This document shows positions 46,316 to 57,737 of a stretch of 64,000 bases of DNA, in pieces. The stretch is from Corinectria fuckeliana (taxonomy: Eukaryota; Ascomycota; Sordariomycetes; Hypocreales; Nectriaceae), in assembly GCA_019137255.1 (NCBI GenBank), contig WPDH01000141.1, positions 163,770 through 227,769 on the forward strand, read 5' to 3'. Under the pieces are notes generated by a model. The model was not told the DNA's origin. It worked only from the letters and a program-made list of their open reading frames with translations, and searched no databases. Numbering within the stretch: position 1 is the first letter of the stretch; every line of letters starts with the position of its first letter. A program made the position numbers and the translations under genes.

Positions 46316-47871
46316 CCAATCAGTGTCGCACTCAGTACGTAGCACCATGCGACACCATGCAGTGTGCAGCACCATGCCATGATGGGAACATGTGCATCGT
46401 ACATCGTATCGTACATCCGTCGTCTATCGTACGTGCAGGCCGTAACTAACGAATAACGAATTGCCCGAAATCGATCCTCCTTGAATCTCACACGGCCAGC
46501 ACGGTCTCGCGTGTTACGAATGCTGGGCAATGCGCCATGGGTTGATCCATGGAGGTCCGCATCTGAGAGAGACACACTCACTTCACTCACTCACTCACCC
46601 ACTCAGTTACTCATTGACTGTGACAGTCCCGTTGACAATTGGAATCCTTTTCACCCCCGAACCATCAGCCCCCGGAGCCCCGGGTCTCTAGCCCGGCGAT
46701 GCAGCCCGAAACCGGAGCCCCGGACAGGAGCCCCGGACGGTGGTTCAGGGCGGCCATGAGAACCTACCTACATAGTACCTATGGATGGAACCTCGTTATA
46801 GCGCATTACAGGCACCAGTGGAGGCCACTAGTAAGCCCGCTAAGGTTCCCGCTGCTCTGGCACACTTGTTGGTCGCTGCCTTCCATGGATGGTAATTAGT
46901 GGAGTGGAGGCTCCCGGCCGGGCTCCTGAACTCAAGCCCCTCCACTTCCCTGTAACTACTAGGTACCAGCCTAGCTTCCAGGCCTGGAGCTTCTGTTCTT
47001 CCGCACGGTCTAGGTCGTCTTCCTCCCCCGAAAAGAAAAATTGTCCATCTTCAGTGCCTGGAAACTAATTTTCAGAACTATTGCCACCCCCGGGCCATTG
47101 CCTTTCTTTGAGCGAAGCGCGTCTCCATCGAGTTCGGCGAGCCTGCGGATCACCCCCCGGACCTACCTTCTCCGTGCCCCCCCCGTCTCCCGGCCCATCG
47201 CGCGCACTCTTTGCCCTTCCTTTTGCCATCTTCTTGTTGCTTGGACGGGTACGAAATAAGGGCAAAAAAAAGGGAACGCCCCCGGCCGCCTGTCATCCTC
47301 CCGCTCGCTTCGATCGACGTCGCTTCGGTAGTCCCCACCACTACCAACAACACCGCCAGAACCACCACCACTAGGCAGGGGGCAGTTGGCCTCGATGTTC
47401 GAGGACAAAGACGAGTCAACCACGTCCGTATCCGATTCGAGCGCGTCCTTTACGCCTCCTCCCCCTCCTCCTGCTGTGGCTTGTGGCTCTCTGTTGCTCT
47501 GCCGTCCGAGGACGACGCCCATCACTCACATCCGACTCGCGTGTCCCTCTCCGCGCCGCGCCCGAGGTCATCCCGCCGTCACGCCCGCGCATCGCATCGC
47601 ATCGCCATCGCATCGTCGATAGCTCCCCCCGGGCTGGTTCCTCATCGGCCCTGGCTCTGGCTTTGGCTCCGGAGCTTGTCCCCTCCACTCCCACCTCTGC
47701 TCTCCCGCCCCTGCAACGCCCTTGTGCTCCCGGGCAGCTCCCCTCCTCCCTTGTCCAGCACAAGGCCCTCCGCCGTGGTCGTGGTCCAGTTTGCCAGGGT
47801 CGCGTCCCCTGGTCGCTTTTCGCTGTTCCTGACTCTGCGCGGCTCCATAAAATTTTCTAATTAAAAACAGA

Positions 47872-50829
47872 ATGGCTAAAGACGACCACACCCAGAGTCG
47901 CGGCAACTCTCCCAGCATACAATCAGCTCCTGAGCCTGCTTCTCCTCCAGTTGCTGTCGTGTCTGCCGTGTCTGCCGCTCCTTCAGTTCCTCAAGCCGCT
48001 TTACCGTCTGCTGCCACCGCTACTCCCGTTGCTGACTCCATCGACGACGGAGCTCTGCTGTCGGTCACCACCGCCGCCACCGACTCGACACTTTCCTCCG
48101 CCGCCGACGTCGATCCTCTTGCTGCTTCCTCTCTTGCGCCCTCTTCCGCGTCTGCCTCTGCCTCTGCTTCTGCTTCTGCTGCTGCTGCTGTTGCCCATCC
48201 TGCGGCCCCTCAGCAGAACGGTGACAGCAGGGCCTCCGAGCCCGAGCCCAATCCGACTCCTGATAGCGAAATGTCGAGCCAATACCCGGGTGCTCCCCAT
48301 GGCCAGCCTGTGAGCTATCCGGGTCCCTCGAGCCCGTATCCCTCGGCCGTCAGCGTGTCCAACGCCCAGTATGCGTCCTATGCTACCGCGACGACCCAAC
48401 CCGCCGACAGCTACCGGACGAACCCGATGACGGTGGGAAGCAATGTCATGTCGCTACCGAGCATGCGGACTATGGACTCGATGTCGCAACAGCAACAACA
48501 ACCAGGCTCGTCTGCGCAAGCTCCGCAGCCCATGTCCATGAGCATGGGCATGAGCATGCCAATGGCTCCTGTGTCTGGAGGAGTCCCTTTTTATGGCCAC
48601 CACGGCATGCCTTTGGCTCAAGGCTATGGCCTCCAGTCAGATCCCATGGCTCGCTTTGCCCTCCCTCATGATCCTCGCCTGATGGGTCATCGAGGTCCAA
48701 AGAAGGTACGTTCGCGACACATGGACTGCAGTCAAGGAGTGCTTGTGCGCGGTTCGTCACTGAGAGAGAGAGGTCTGTCTGGTTGCTGACTGCGGGTTTC
48801 GTGTTTTACAGGAGATCAAGCGCAGGACGAAGACAGGGTGCTTGACCTGCCGCAAGCGTAGAATCAAGGTGAGCCCTATTCCACTGTGTTTTCTCCCTCT
48901 CTGTCTCTCTTGCATATCCCCATTTCCTAGTGAGACGTGGTACCTGGGAAGCTTCACTGGAGGGGGAAGAAAGGCGGGGTGGCCGTTAAGCGAGTGTCGC
49001 GGTTGAGAAAGGGACAATTCGCCTACAATTCGCTTCGCGGTTCGCTTCGTGGTTCGCTTGCGGCATGGCTTGTTTGCTCTGGAACTACCGCGACGCCAGC
49101 GAGTCTCACATTCGCGTAGCGCCGTGGCCCGATTCCCTCCTTCACATGTAATCACACCGCCCAGCAAGCCACTGAAGAAGATCTTGGTCATTACCTCAGC
49201 TTCCCCAAGCTCGTCATTGGCCGTGTTTTGTTGTGCGACTGGCGCGTTTGCTATGCACGTCACGCCCTTCTACTCCGGCCTCGGCACCTCGCTCCTACTT
49301 TTTTATTTCTTTTTCTTGTGGAGGTGTTTCCATCATCCCGCATCGTTAGTCTAACATATGCATTCTGCCAGTGCGACGAGACACACCCAACTTGCAACAA
49401 CTGCAAAAAGTCGAAGCGCGAGTGCTTAGGCTACGATCCAATATTTCGACAACAATCAGGCAGTCAATCCACCTCCAACATCCAGCCGGCGCCTTTGAGC
49501 CAACCCCCCACTACTCCGTCCATCCCTAGCTCCGTGCCGCCCACCATCTCGTCCTCCGTCCCCTCGAGCCTCCCGTCGAACCCCTCGCTCACCGCCCGAA
49601 CCAACTCGTACGGTAGCCAGCCGTCGATGCTCCCGAGCTCCTACGCCGCCGCCCACGCCTCCACCGCCAGCCCCAACCCGTCCGTCACCTCGCTCAGCTA
49701 CGATCCCACCCTCTCCACCGGCACCCTGACGCCCGTCAGGTCCGAAGCCGGTTACGAGTACGCAGCTGCCATCGACCCGGCCCTACAGACTTTCCCGTCG
49801 TCTGCACCCTCCTCAATTCAAGACAACTCGAGATTGCTTGATCACAAGCCTCTTGTCGACAGCAATCTTCATCTCAGAGGTGGCGCCCCCTCCGCTTGAT
49901 TTTCCCTCGTTGGTCCTTCGCTGCTGTCAGAACATCCGCTCACACGCAGGGTTTCTACAGCCAAGAAAATGACGATCGATGAGATCATCGACCTGCTGGG
50001 CCCTGGCCCTCCGGCTCAGCAGATTAATCACACCGAGGAGTTGTTCAACGAAATCACCAAGGTCTACCACGAGATGTACGCCCCTGGGCTGAGCTCTTTC
50101 TTCGAGACACCCTGGTATTACTTTGTGGAGAACGGGACTATGAGCTTCCCCAGGGATGCCAAGCTCGTCGGGCTGATGGCATCCTTCCTCAGGATCTTGG
50201 AAGCGGTCAAGCCTAATGACCACGCGCAGATGGCTTATTCCGGCATCTTGGAGACGAGAATTGTATGGGAGCTGGCCCGCGTTTCCTACCAGACTCTAGA
50301 CAACGCCCCTGCCGTTGGGATGCTACCCCGGGACGGCGATGCGAACGAGGCGAAGAACCGAGTGCGAGTTGTCGAAGCTCTCCTTTGCGGAGACTACTTA
50401 TCCGTGAACCCTCTTTCCCCTCCCGCACAGGACCCTGATCCCCACCGCGTCCGCCAGTTCGACTTCTGGTACAACCTGGCCGAATTTGTTCGGACACAAG
50501 ACAACGCCAGCACACCGCAGGCGGCGAAAGCTCGAGACGACGTGCTGAGCCGAATGCGACATCTGCTGGACGGACGAGAGAACCGAGACGTGCTTTACTC
50601 AATCGCAGTAGTGCGGGAGCTAGCACCAAACTTCGAACCCGGATACAACAACACACTGCCCCAACACCTAGATGAGAGTGATCCCAAGAACAGACTCGCA
50701 GTCGCATCCAAGTTCATCCACGACGAGTCCCAGGTCACCGGAGGGACAACGAATGTAGTGCGACGATTCAGCGACATTGCGTCCAGAGCGCTTGTCAACC
50801 CCGGTGTCAACATTGCTAGAAGGGCCTAG
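47872..50829 (+). CDS. Zn2Cys6 binuclear-cluster transcription factor
   Basis: Four exons, 47872-48705, 48812-48868, 49372-49879 and 49961-50829, give 755 aa. The first 278 residues are low-complexity (Ala, Ser, Pro, Gln, Met). The Zn2Cys6 cluster is C288-x2-C291-x6-C298-x6-C305-x2-C308-x6-C315, with linker KKSKRECLGYDPIFRQQ. Exon 2 (57 nt) carries only the first two cysteines, and a 503-nt intron interrupts the cluster. After a Ser/Pro-rich region, residues from about 468 form a helical regulatory domain (MTIDEIIDLLGPGPP, FETPWYYFVENG, LVGLMASFLRILEAVKP). The wording around the cluster resembles the Magnaporthe polarity factor Tpc1 as I remember it; this was not tested. CTAATTAAAAACAG directly precedes the ATG, suggesting a leader intron ends there. 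Confidence 0.9.
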
Positions 50830-51779
50830 ACGGGCGGCCTGCCATCGCCCACGCTTGAGTGTCACACCGACACGACTTTTCCTTTGTTATCAATGCCGTC
50901 ATCTTGTTCGCTACCGGCCCCTTTAAGAAGCCACGGTTCCGCAATGAAGCGTTTGGTAAAGTTTTGGTTCTTGTTGCATCGTTTGGGAGGCATGGCGAGG
51001 TTCATTACACAAAAGTTTTTCCTTGATTTTTCCTTGATTTATTCGCGGGCGTTGGTCCTCATCCGGACTCTGGAGGCATTCTGCTATTTTCATTATCAAC
51101 ACAGCCCACGCATTTACGGTTGCGGCGTTACAGACTAATGGCCAGGTTGGTCGTGTACCACTTCCCTAATTCTCCTGCAACTACCTAGGCAGGAAAGGAC
51201 AGAGACAAGAGACAGACAGAGAGATTGGTTTGGATGAACAAGACGAGAGCTGGAAGAACGAGTTGCAGTGAACTCTTCAGGCGTGGCTCTTTCAGGTCTT
51301 GGAGGAAGGTCTAGATGCCGTTAGCACTGTATGATACGACGGTCCTCAGTGAGCGAGCGACTCGGGGGTGGCGAGATGCCGACAATAGACAAGCCGCGCC
51401 GAGTTACATTTCTCTGTTATCTGCTTGTTTTCCTTGCCCATTAAAGTCGCCCATTTTGACCCTTAGCACGGCTTTAGATGCACATGAAACCCTGCAAATG
51501 TCAGCAAGCAGATGCCTGTTTAAGTTAAAGTCACTCGGGCTGCGGGTCCGTTGCCTTTAAAAGAGAAGGATTGCTGATCAACGAGTACGACGGCATAAGC
51601 ATCCAGCTTTCGCAATGACAGTGAGTCATTTTACAAGACCCAAGATACATGGGAACATTACCAGCCTAGATTTATCGGACGTGGCTATATCTCATTTCCA
51701 TATAACACTGCCGGTCTGCTAAATCGTGCCCGCGCGACTCGGTAACTCACCAGCTCGTTTCGAGACGAGCGCTTTCGAC
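50830..51779. other. Intergenic, no gene recognised
   Basis: Contains the 3' UTR of the Zn2Cys6 gene and the promoter of the GNAT gene. A TTTCCTTGATTTTTCCTTGATTTATTC direct repeat lies near 51017-51042. No RNA gene seen. Confidence 0.5.
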
Positions 51780-52400
51780 ATGGCAGCGAAGGAATTGCTC
51801 ACGTCTCCATTGCTGCTAAGCGAAGAACCCGGGACTGTGCTCTTCGAAACGGAACGGCTTATCATCCGCCGCTTCGTCCCCTCCGACGCACCGGCCATGG
51901 CAGCTTCAGGTAACGATGTCTCCATTGCCACCAACATGCGCAACCGCTTCCCGTCGCCGTACAGCCTCTCCGACGCAGAGGCGTTCCTGAGAAGCGCCTG
52001 CGAACCAACGGGGACATCGTATCCCGTCGACAACGGCATCTTTCTCAAGCCCGAGCCCGAGTCGGACGACGCACAGCCGGTCCTCATCGGCGCCCTGGGC
52101 GTCGTCCCGCGCAAGGACGTCTACTACCGGACGTGGGAGGTCGGCTACTGGGTCGCGCCGGCGGTGGCGGGCCGCGGGTACGCGACGGAGGCGACGCGGG
52201 CGTTTGCGCGGTGGGCGTTTGCGACGTGGCCGCGCTTGAACCGGCTGGAGGCGTCGGCGTATGCGAGGAACGTGGCGAGCCAGAAGGTGCTGAGGAAGGC
52301 TGGGTTTGTCGAGGAAGGGAGGAGGAGAGGCGCTGCTGAGAAGAACGGTGAGGTTTTGGACGAAGTCACATTCGGGCTGCTGAGAGCAGACTTAGAATGA
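51780..52400 (+). CDS. GNAT-family (RimJ-like) N-acetyltransferase
   Basis: Single exon of 206 aa. FETERLIIRRFVPSDAPAM (about residues 22-40) is the first strand and helix of GNAT proteins. YRTWEVGYWVAP precedes the acetyl-CoA loop GRGYAT (131-136), and LEASAYARNVASQKVLRKAGFVEEG is the RimJ/RimL-type closing motif. Such enzymes acetylate N-termini or small amines; the substrate here is unknown. The frame is open 54 bases upstream of the chosen ATG, but only with a GTG. A strong 20-bp palindrome lies 234 bases downstream. Confidence 0.9.
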   Translation: MAAKELLTSPLLLSEEPGTVLFETERLIIRRFVPSDAPAMAASGNDVSIATNMRNRFPSPYSLSDAEAFLRSACEPTGTSYPVDNGIFLKPEPESDDAQPVLIGALGVVPRKDVYYRTWEVGYWVAPAVAGRGYATEATRAFARWAFATWPRLNRLEASAYARNVASQKVLRKAGFVEEGRRRGAAEKNGEVLDEVTFGLLRADLE

Positions 52401-53848
52401 CGACTGAGTAGGTAGAACAGAGACGTGATTCTCCTTAGGAGAGTAGCAACTACACTTGTCATCTGATCTGAGAGCCTTTCATGTCTGAACATCACTTGGC
52501 CTTTACTGTAACTTCATTAATGACAACCTTAAGCCGCAGTTGAGAACTACATATGCGGATTAATCAACCAAAGACGTCGCTGGTTCATCTGCCTTACAAC
52601 GAATGACATAGTCTGAGTAACTCATATAATTACTCAGAGAAGGCCTTCTCTGAAGCATACCCCACTGCTAGAGTCATGGCTCTCGGCCTCCTACCAGTGC
52701 TGTTCGTTGCACCCCAAGAGAAAACGCCATCCCAAATTGTTTCTCGTACCCGTTAAAAATTTCCATGAGCCGATCATCTTACGCATCGACAAGACCCGAG
52801 CCTTGAGCCTTCCTTCCGTCGAGGGCCGTGACCCTACTTGTTACTGTAGCTCGCCACAGCATTGTGCTACTGCTTGCAAAACTGAGACTATTGCCTTTAT
52901 GGGCACGCCCTTTGCATTTGCTGGTTGTACCACAAGCGGGACTATATAACTTAGGTATCCGAGACATACGAAAAAGGGAACAGGCCGTACTTCCACAAGT
53001 CAACTACGTCGACGAATAGCTGTGAAGTTTGGCGTGTTCTTGGCTGGGTGAACGCCTTGGGCCTTGTTCGATGGGATGCTGAGCGGAATGAGAACGGAAC
53101 GGTTTAGAAATACGTGAGAGACGAGAAAAACAAAGTTTGCTCTTTCTTGATGGGAGTCCTCATGATGGCCTAGGAGGAGGCCAAGGAACCGGGATGGCAG
53201 GAATAGCCTAACGTCTATAGTGGCGTACCAAATACTTGGAAGTATATGAATAAATATTACCGAGAATGAAAGAAGAAGTGAATATAAATTCAGATACTCA
53301 CACCAGCGATTTAAAGGTCAGCTTGTCCTAGCCTATAAATACGGTGATGCATTGACGATGCACATGAAAGTCGACGGTACCAGTACACCCACTAAATAAG
53401 CACCATAATATGGCATTCGATGGCTTTGAGGGTGAAATCATTCATCTAAGCCTAGTTCGTTCCTAATTGCGTGCGTCCAGGTTTCCAATTGGTACTCGAA
53501 AACACTATATTTCACCTTTGGTTGTCTTCCCTTCGTCCTCATTGACTGACCGGGGAGTGGAAAAGCGACAGCGGCTCTTCGGTAATTTGTACCAAAATGG
53601 ACGAGTAATGGTTAGTGCTTGATTGGCCACCACCCCGCAACAACAATAGTCCGAGCCCACCACGCCAAACAGCAAAGCTCCAGATTCACATCGATCCCGG
53701 ATGGCGGGAGATGACGGGCACAACCACGACTGCGTCTTCGAATTCCCCTCCATCAACCAGCCATTGACCTCGAGCCAGAGGCCCTTCTGGGAGACTCTCT
53801 TCATCTCGATCTGCTTCCTGGTTCCGGCCTCCTCTCCGCTCCGACACA
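52401..53848. other. Intergenic, with a 20-bp palindrome
   Basis: 1.4 kb without a supportable gene. It includes the palindrome at 52634-52653, AT-rich sequence around 53220-53500, and the leader of the complex I gene. Open frames near 52700-53020 lack any recognised motif. Confidence 0.5.
52613..52653. repeat. Two overlapping inverted repeats incl. a perfect 20-bp palindrome
   Basis: CTGAGTAA (52613-52620) pairs with TTACTCAG (52630-52637) across a 9-nt loop, and TCAGAGAAGGCCTTCTCTGA (52634-52653) is a perfect palindrome sharing the TCAG. Either one hairpin or the other can form. Confidence 0.9.
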
Positions 53849-55367
53849 ATGGCTTCTCTCCACAGGCTCGCTGGCCGAGGCGCCAGACATCTGTGTATGC
53901 GACCTGCGACTCTCGCCACTCGTCCTTTTTCCACCACCCGCCTCCGACGATATGCAACCCCCGAGCCCATGGGCACCCGCTTGGTCCCTGTCGACGAGGA
54001 CTTCTCCAACCCCGACGACATCTACGGCCTCGACCGCCCCGTCCCCGGCACCGCCAAAAAGTCGCGCGAGAACTCGGTCGAGGACCGCAAGATCCGACAC
54101 TACACGGTCAACTTCGGTCCCCAGCATCCCGCCGCCCACGGCGTGTTGCGTTTGATTCTCGAGCTCAGCGGCGAGGAAATTGTCCGAGCTGATCCCCACG
54201 TCGGCCTGCTGCACCGAGGCACCGAGAAGTTGATCGAGTACAAGACCTACCTGCAGGCCCTGCCCTACTTTGACCGACTCGACTACGTCTCCATGATGAC
54301 CAACGAACAATGTTTCTCCCTTGCCGTCGAGAAGCTCCTCAACGTCGAGATTCCCCAGCGTGCCAAGTTTATCCGAACCCTGTTCGGCGAGATTACCCGT
54401 GTCCTGAACCATCTAATGTCCGTCCTGTCTCACGCCATGGATGTCGGTGCCCTGACACCTTTCCTGTGGGGTTTCGAGGAGCGAGAGAAACTCATGGTAG
54501 GTTTTTGCTCACGGCAGATTGGCTGATGAACGGAGCTGACGATCTTTGGTAGGAGTTCTACGAGCGAGTTTCCGGTGCCCGTCTCCACGCCGCCTACATC
54601 CGTCCTGGTGGCGTTCACCAGGATATCCCCGTCGGCCTCCTCGACGACATCTACCAGTGGGCCACTCAGTTCGGCGACCGTCTCGACGAGACCGAGGAGA
54701 TGTTAACTGACAACCGCATCTGGATTGAGCGACTGAGGGGAGTCGGTGTCGTGCCGGCTACCGAGGCCCTCAACCTCTCCTTTACCGGTGTCATGCTCCG
54801 AGGTTCCGGTGTGCCCTGGGATATCCGAAAGAGCCAGCCCTACGACGCCTACGACCAGGTTGAGTTCGATGTTCCCGTCGGTACCAATGGCGACTGCTAC
54901 GACCGATACCTTTGCCGAATGGAGGAGTTCCGACAGTCCCTCCGCATCATCCACCAGTGCCTGAACAAGATGCCCGCCGGCCCCGTCCGTGTTGAGGACT
55001 ACAAGATCTCCCCCCCCCCTCGTGCTGCCATGAAGGAGAACATGGAGGCCCTCATCCACCACTTCCTCCTGTACACCAAGGGTTATGCTGTCCCCCCTGG
55101 CGAGACCTACTCTGCCATCGAGGCTCCCAAGGGCGAGATGGGTGTCTACGTCGTCAGTGACGGCAGCGAGCGGCCATACCGATGCCACATCCGAGCTCCC
55201 GGCTTTGCCCACTTGGGTGGTTTCGATCACGTCGCCAAGGGCCACTTGTTGGCTGATGCTGTGGCGGTTATCGGTACTATGGATCTGGTGTTTGGTACGT
55301 CAACTTGTCCCCTTTTATTGTTTTGTACCAATTGCTAACAATGCATTCAGGCGAGGTCGATCGATAA
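53849..55367 (+). CDS. nuo-49: NADH:ubiquinone oxidoreductase 49-kDa subunit (NDUFS2/NuoD)
   Basis: Three exons, 53849-54496, 54553-55294 and 55351-55367, give 468 aa. The N-terminal 30-40 residues (MASLHRLAGRGARHLC...FSTTRLRRYA) form a mitochondrial presequence. The mature part has the family hallmarks FGPQHPAAHGVLRL, GLLHRGTEKLIEYK, DRLDYVSMM, FGEITRVLNHL and RPGGVHQDIP; the end is GEVDR. The last coding exon is only 17 nt, completing the invariant FGEVDR terminus. The subunit forms the ubiquinone-binding site with PSST in the peripheral arm of complex I in the mitochondrial matrix. It is convergent with coq6 on its right. Confidence 0.97.
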
Positions 55368-55607
55368 AGTGTCATGGAAAGTCATGAAGTTTAGATTGGG
55401 TTTCCTTTGTTTGTAATCATAGCTGACAAGGGGGACCACGGTAAATACTCCCATAAATGTCGTGTGCTCAAGCGAGAAGCTATGCAAAGGTGGCGTGCGG
55501 ATGTGTGCTGTGAAGTAGCAATGAAGAAACTATTGCCAACTTTTCGGCTGCCAGAGACGGCTCAGTGATTGTTTACATGTTTTACAAAGTATATGTACAC
55601 GGAGGTG

Positions 55608-57127
55608 CTACAGCAGCTTGGAGCCATTGGCAGAGGCCTGCTCCATAAAGAAGTTCTTCAAGGGTCCGAGGGCGTTGACTGCCCTGAGCCCAATTGACCG
55701 GAGAGGAACCAGAGGCCCGCTCTCGACCGCGTACAGCTTGTGTAGCTTGTCACATACTCCGAGGATAACATGGTTTGCGGCATACCGCTCGCTGCTGAAC
55801 GGCTCCAGCGACAGCGTCGTGCCAAGGTCCTGACCGTGCGAAACGGCATACTCAATCGTCTTCGCGAGGCTCTGGACATCGCCTTGGCCTTGGTTCAGGC
55901 CTTGGCCGGCGAGGGGGTGGATCGTGTGGGCAGCGTCGCCGACGAGGGCAACGCGCTCGCCGATGTAGGTGTCTGCGTGGCGCAGCTTCAGGGGGAACGA
56001 TGCAACGGTGCCCTCCTGGACGCCAACGACGGTCTGGGGGATCGTCTCGGCGTTAGTCGAAGTGTGCTGGGCGCGCCACGAGAGCTCCTCCTCTTGGCCC
56101 GAGGCAATGCTGTGCAGGTAGCCGATGTCTACGGGGCTCAGGCGGAACGCGGCGTTGACCATGGCGATGAAGTCCTTGGGGGAGAGGCTCTTCAGGAGCG
56201 CGGCCTTCTCGGGCGTGGTGGACCACACCAGTGACGCGTGGTTGCCCGGCAGGGGGAGCATGGCGATTGGACCCGTGGGTAGGAAGCGCTGGTAGGCGAT
56301 CTTGTTGTCCTCGCCTCCCCATCCGTCGCCTTCGAGTTGCAGAGAAGCCACGACGCCGTGTCTGCCGTAGTCCCAGCCGCGGCTGTCGATGCCAGAGAAT
56401 GCCCGCACGGGGCTGTTAGCTCCATCCGCACCGACGAGGAGGCGTGCTGCGAGAGACTGGCCGCCGGAGAGCTCGACGACGGGCCACTCGCTGAGGTCTA
56501 GCTCGTCCGTCTCCTTTCCGAGATCGATCTTCTGCACCTTGGTCTTGTCGAAGATGTCCACGCCTCCCAGCTCCCCGAGCCTCTTGAGGAGGCCCGAGGT
56601 CAGGTTCAAGTTCTCAACCATGTACGCAATCGTCCTGTTGCCCGCGCCGGAGCCGGGTTGCCAGTCGAACTCAATGCGGGCGTCCGTCAGGCCGTCCCAC
56701 ACCTGCATCTCCTGGTAGTCCTGGATACGCTCGCGCTTCATGTGCCGCCATGCTCCGATGGTGTCGAGGAACTGGGCCGACGCCGGGGTGAGGGAGCTGC
56801 AGCGGTTGGAAAACTGGGTTGGAGGCAGAGCAAACGACGAGACCTTGGCGAGGTCCTGCGCTTCGACGAGGGCGACTCGCAGGCCGGACGTAACGGGGTT
56901 CGCTCCTGAGACGGTGTTAGAATGCGCCCGCGTGTATTATTGCAGGGACCGATCGTACGGAGAGCCGTGAGCAGGCTCAAGCCGGCTGGTCCTCCGCCAA
57001 CGCAGACGACGTCGTAGATGCTGTCTTGGGACGTGGAATATGCCCGGCGCAATTGAGACTGGCACTGGCGGACACAGCCCCGGCAGACAAACCGGGGCTT
57101 GCGTAGGAGAGAGCGCCTCGCAAGCAT
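55608..57127 (-). CDS. coq6: Coq6 ubiquinone biosynthesis flavin monooxygenase
   Basis: Two exons, 57127-56959 and 56905-55608, give 488 aa. The leader MLARRSLLRKPRFVCRGCVRQ is basic and mitochondrial-like. The FAD dinucleotide fold is VVCVGGGPAGLSLL (about 40-52) and is cut by the 53-nt intron shortly after. The second FAD motif reads ALVGDAAHTIHPLAGQGLNQG, and LVGADGANSPVR is the DG motif of aromatic hydroxylases. Coq6 hydroxylates the ring at C5 during ubiquinone synthesis in the matrix-side inner membrane CoQ complex. It shares its upstream region (610 bp) with the src1 gene. Confidence 0.95.
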
Positions 57128-57737
57128 CGTGAAGAAAGGCCTGGGTTGAGCCCTAAATGATAACGAAAGCTAGTTTGTCTTGAAGAATTGGTCAACCAAC
57201 ACCAACAGTGGGACACGATGTGGGACGATCGCCAAACCACCGTCGATTCCCGTCCGTCCAGTGGTTCGATAGGTGATGGAAATAAAGTGTGGCAAAGTGT
57301 GGCGAACCATGATGGCATGGCTGCCTGTTTATGTGGCGGTGCGGGCACCACCGTACTAGCAGCTCACCTACAAAGAACCCGGGTTTCCCAGTTGCCACAG
57401 ACAACGGCGCCATTGCGTCAAGGGTCTTTCATCAACACCTGTCCAGACGGTCGCATTCCAAGAGGCCATCACCCCACCACGTCTCCTGCTGCATCTCACC
57501 TTCTTTTTTATTTTATTTTCTGCGTGTGGCGCTGTCATCAATCTCGAGGCACTGTGCGGACTTGGTTTGGCTGCCCGTGAGACGTGCAGCTCTCTTTGTT
57601 GAACTTCTATCAGAGGCTTACGAAGTACACCCGCGGGCAAAAATCGTGAGCAACCCATCTCGCCTCCTCCCATCCCACTTTTGCAGTCCCACAAGTTGCA
57701 AACCGTCACCGTCTACAACCATTCCGACACCAATACC
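57128..57737. promoter_or_regulatory. Divergent promoter between coq6 and src1
   Basis: 610 bp between diverging start codons. ATTGGTCAACCAACACCAAC near 57187 contains a CCAAT box on the minus strand, on the coq6 side. A T/A-run TTTTTTATTTTATTTTC lies near 57504-57520. No gene seen. Confidence 0.55.

Larger units (their letters stand above)
44341..47871. other. Long gene-poor spacer with low-complexity blocks
   Basis: 3.5 kb without a supportable gene. It contains a strong purine-strand block (44822-44930), the CAG run (45284-45309), several TACTACGTAGTA-type palindromes (45130, 46053, 46144), a CCCA/CTCA tetranucleotide run (about 46279-46315), and a GC-rich C/T-biased stretch from about 47090 to the Zn2Cys6 ATG, probably its promoter and long leader. 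Confidence 0.5.

Noticed and set aside
47211..47864. 217-codon open frame on + before the Zn2Cys6 gene
   Set aside because: Low-complexity Ser/Pro/Arg translation of a C/T-rich leader; ends just before the true ATG and shows no motif.
52707..53019. Short frames in the spacer after the GNAT gene
   Set aside because: Neither strand gives a motif or a spliceable longer product.
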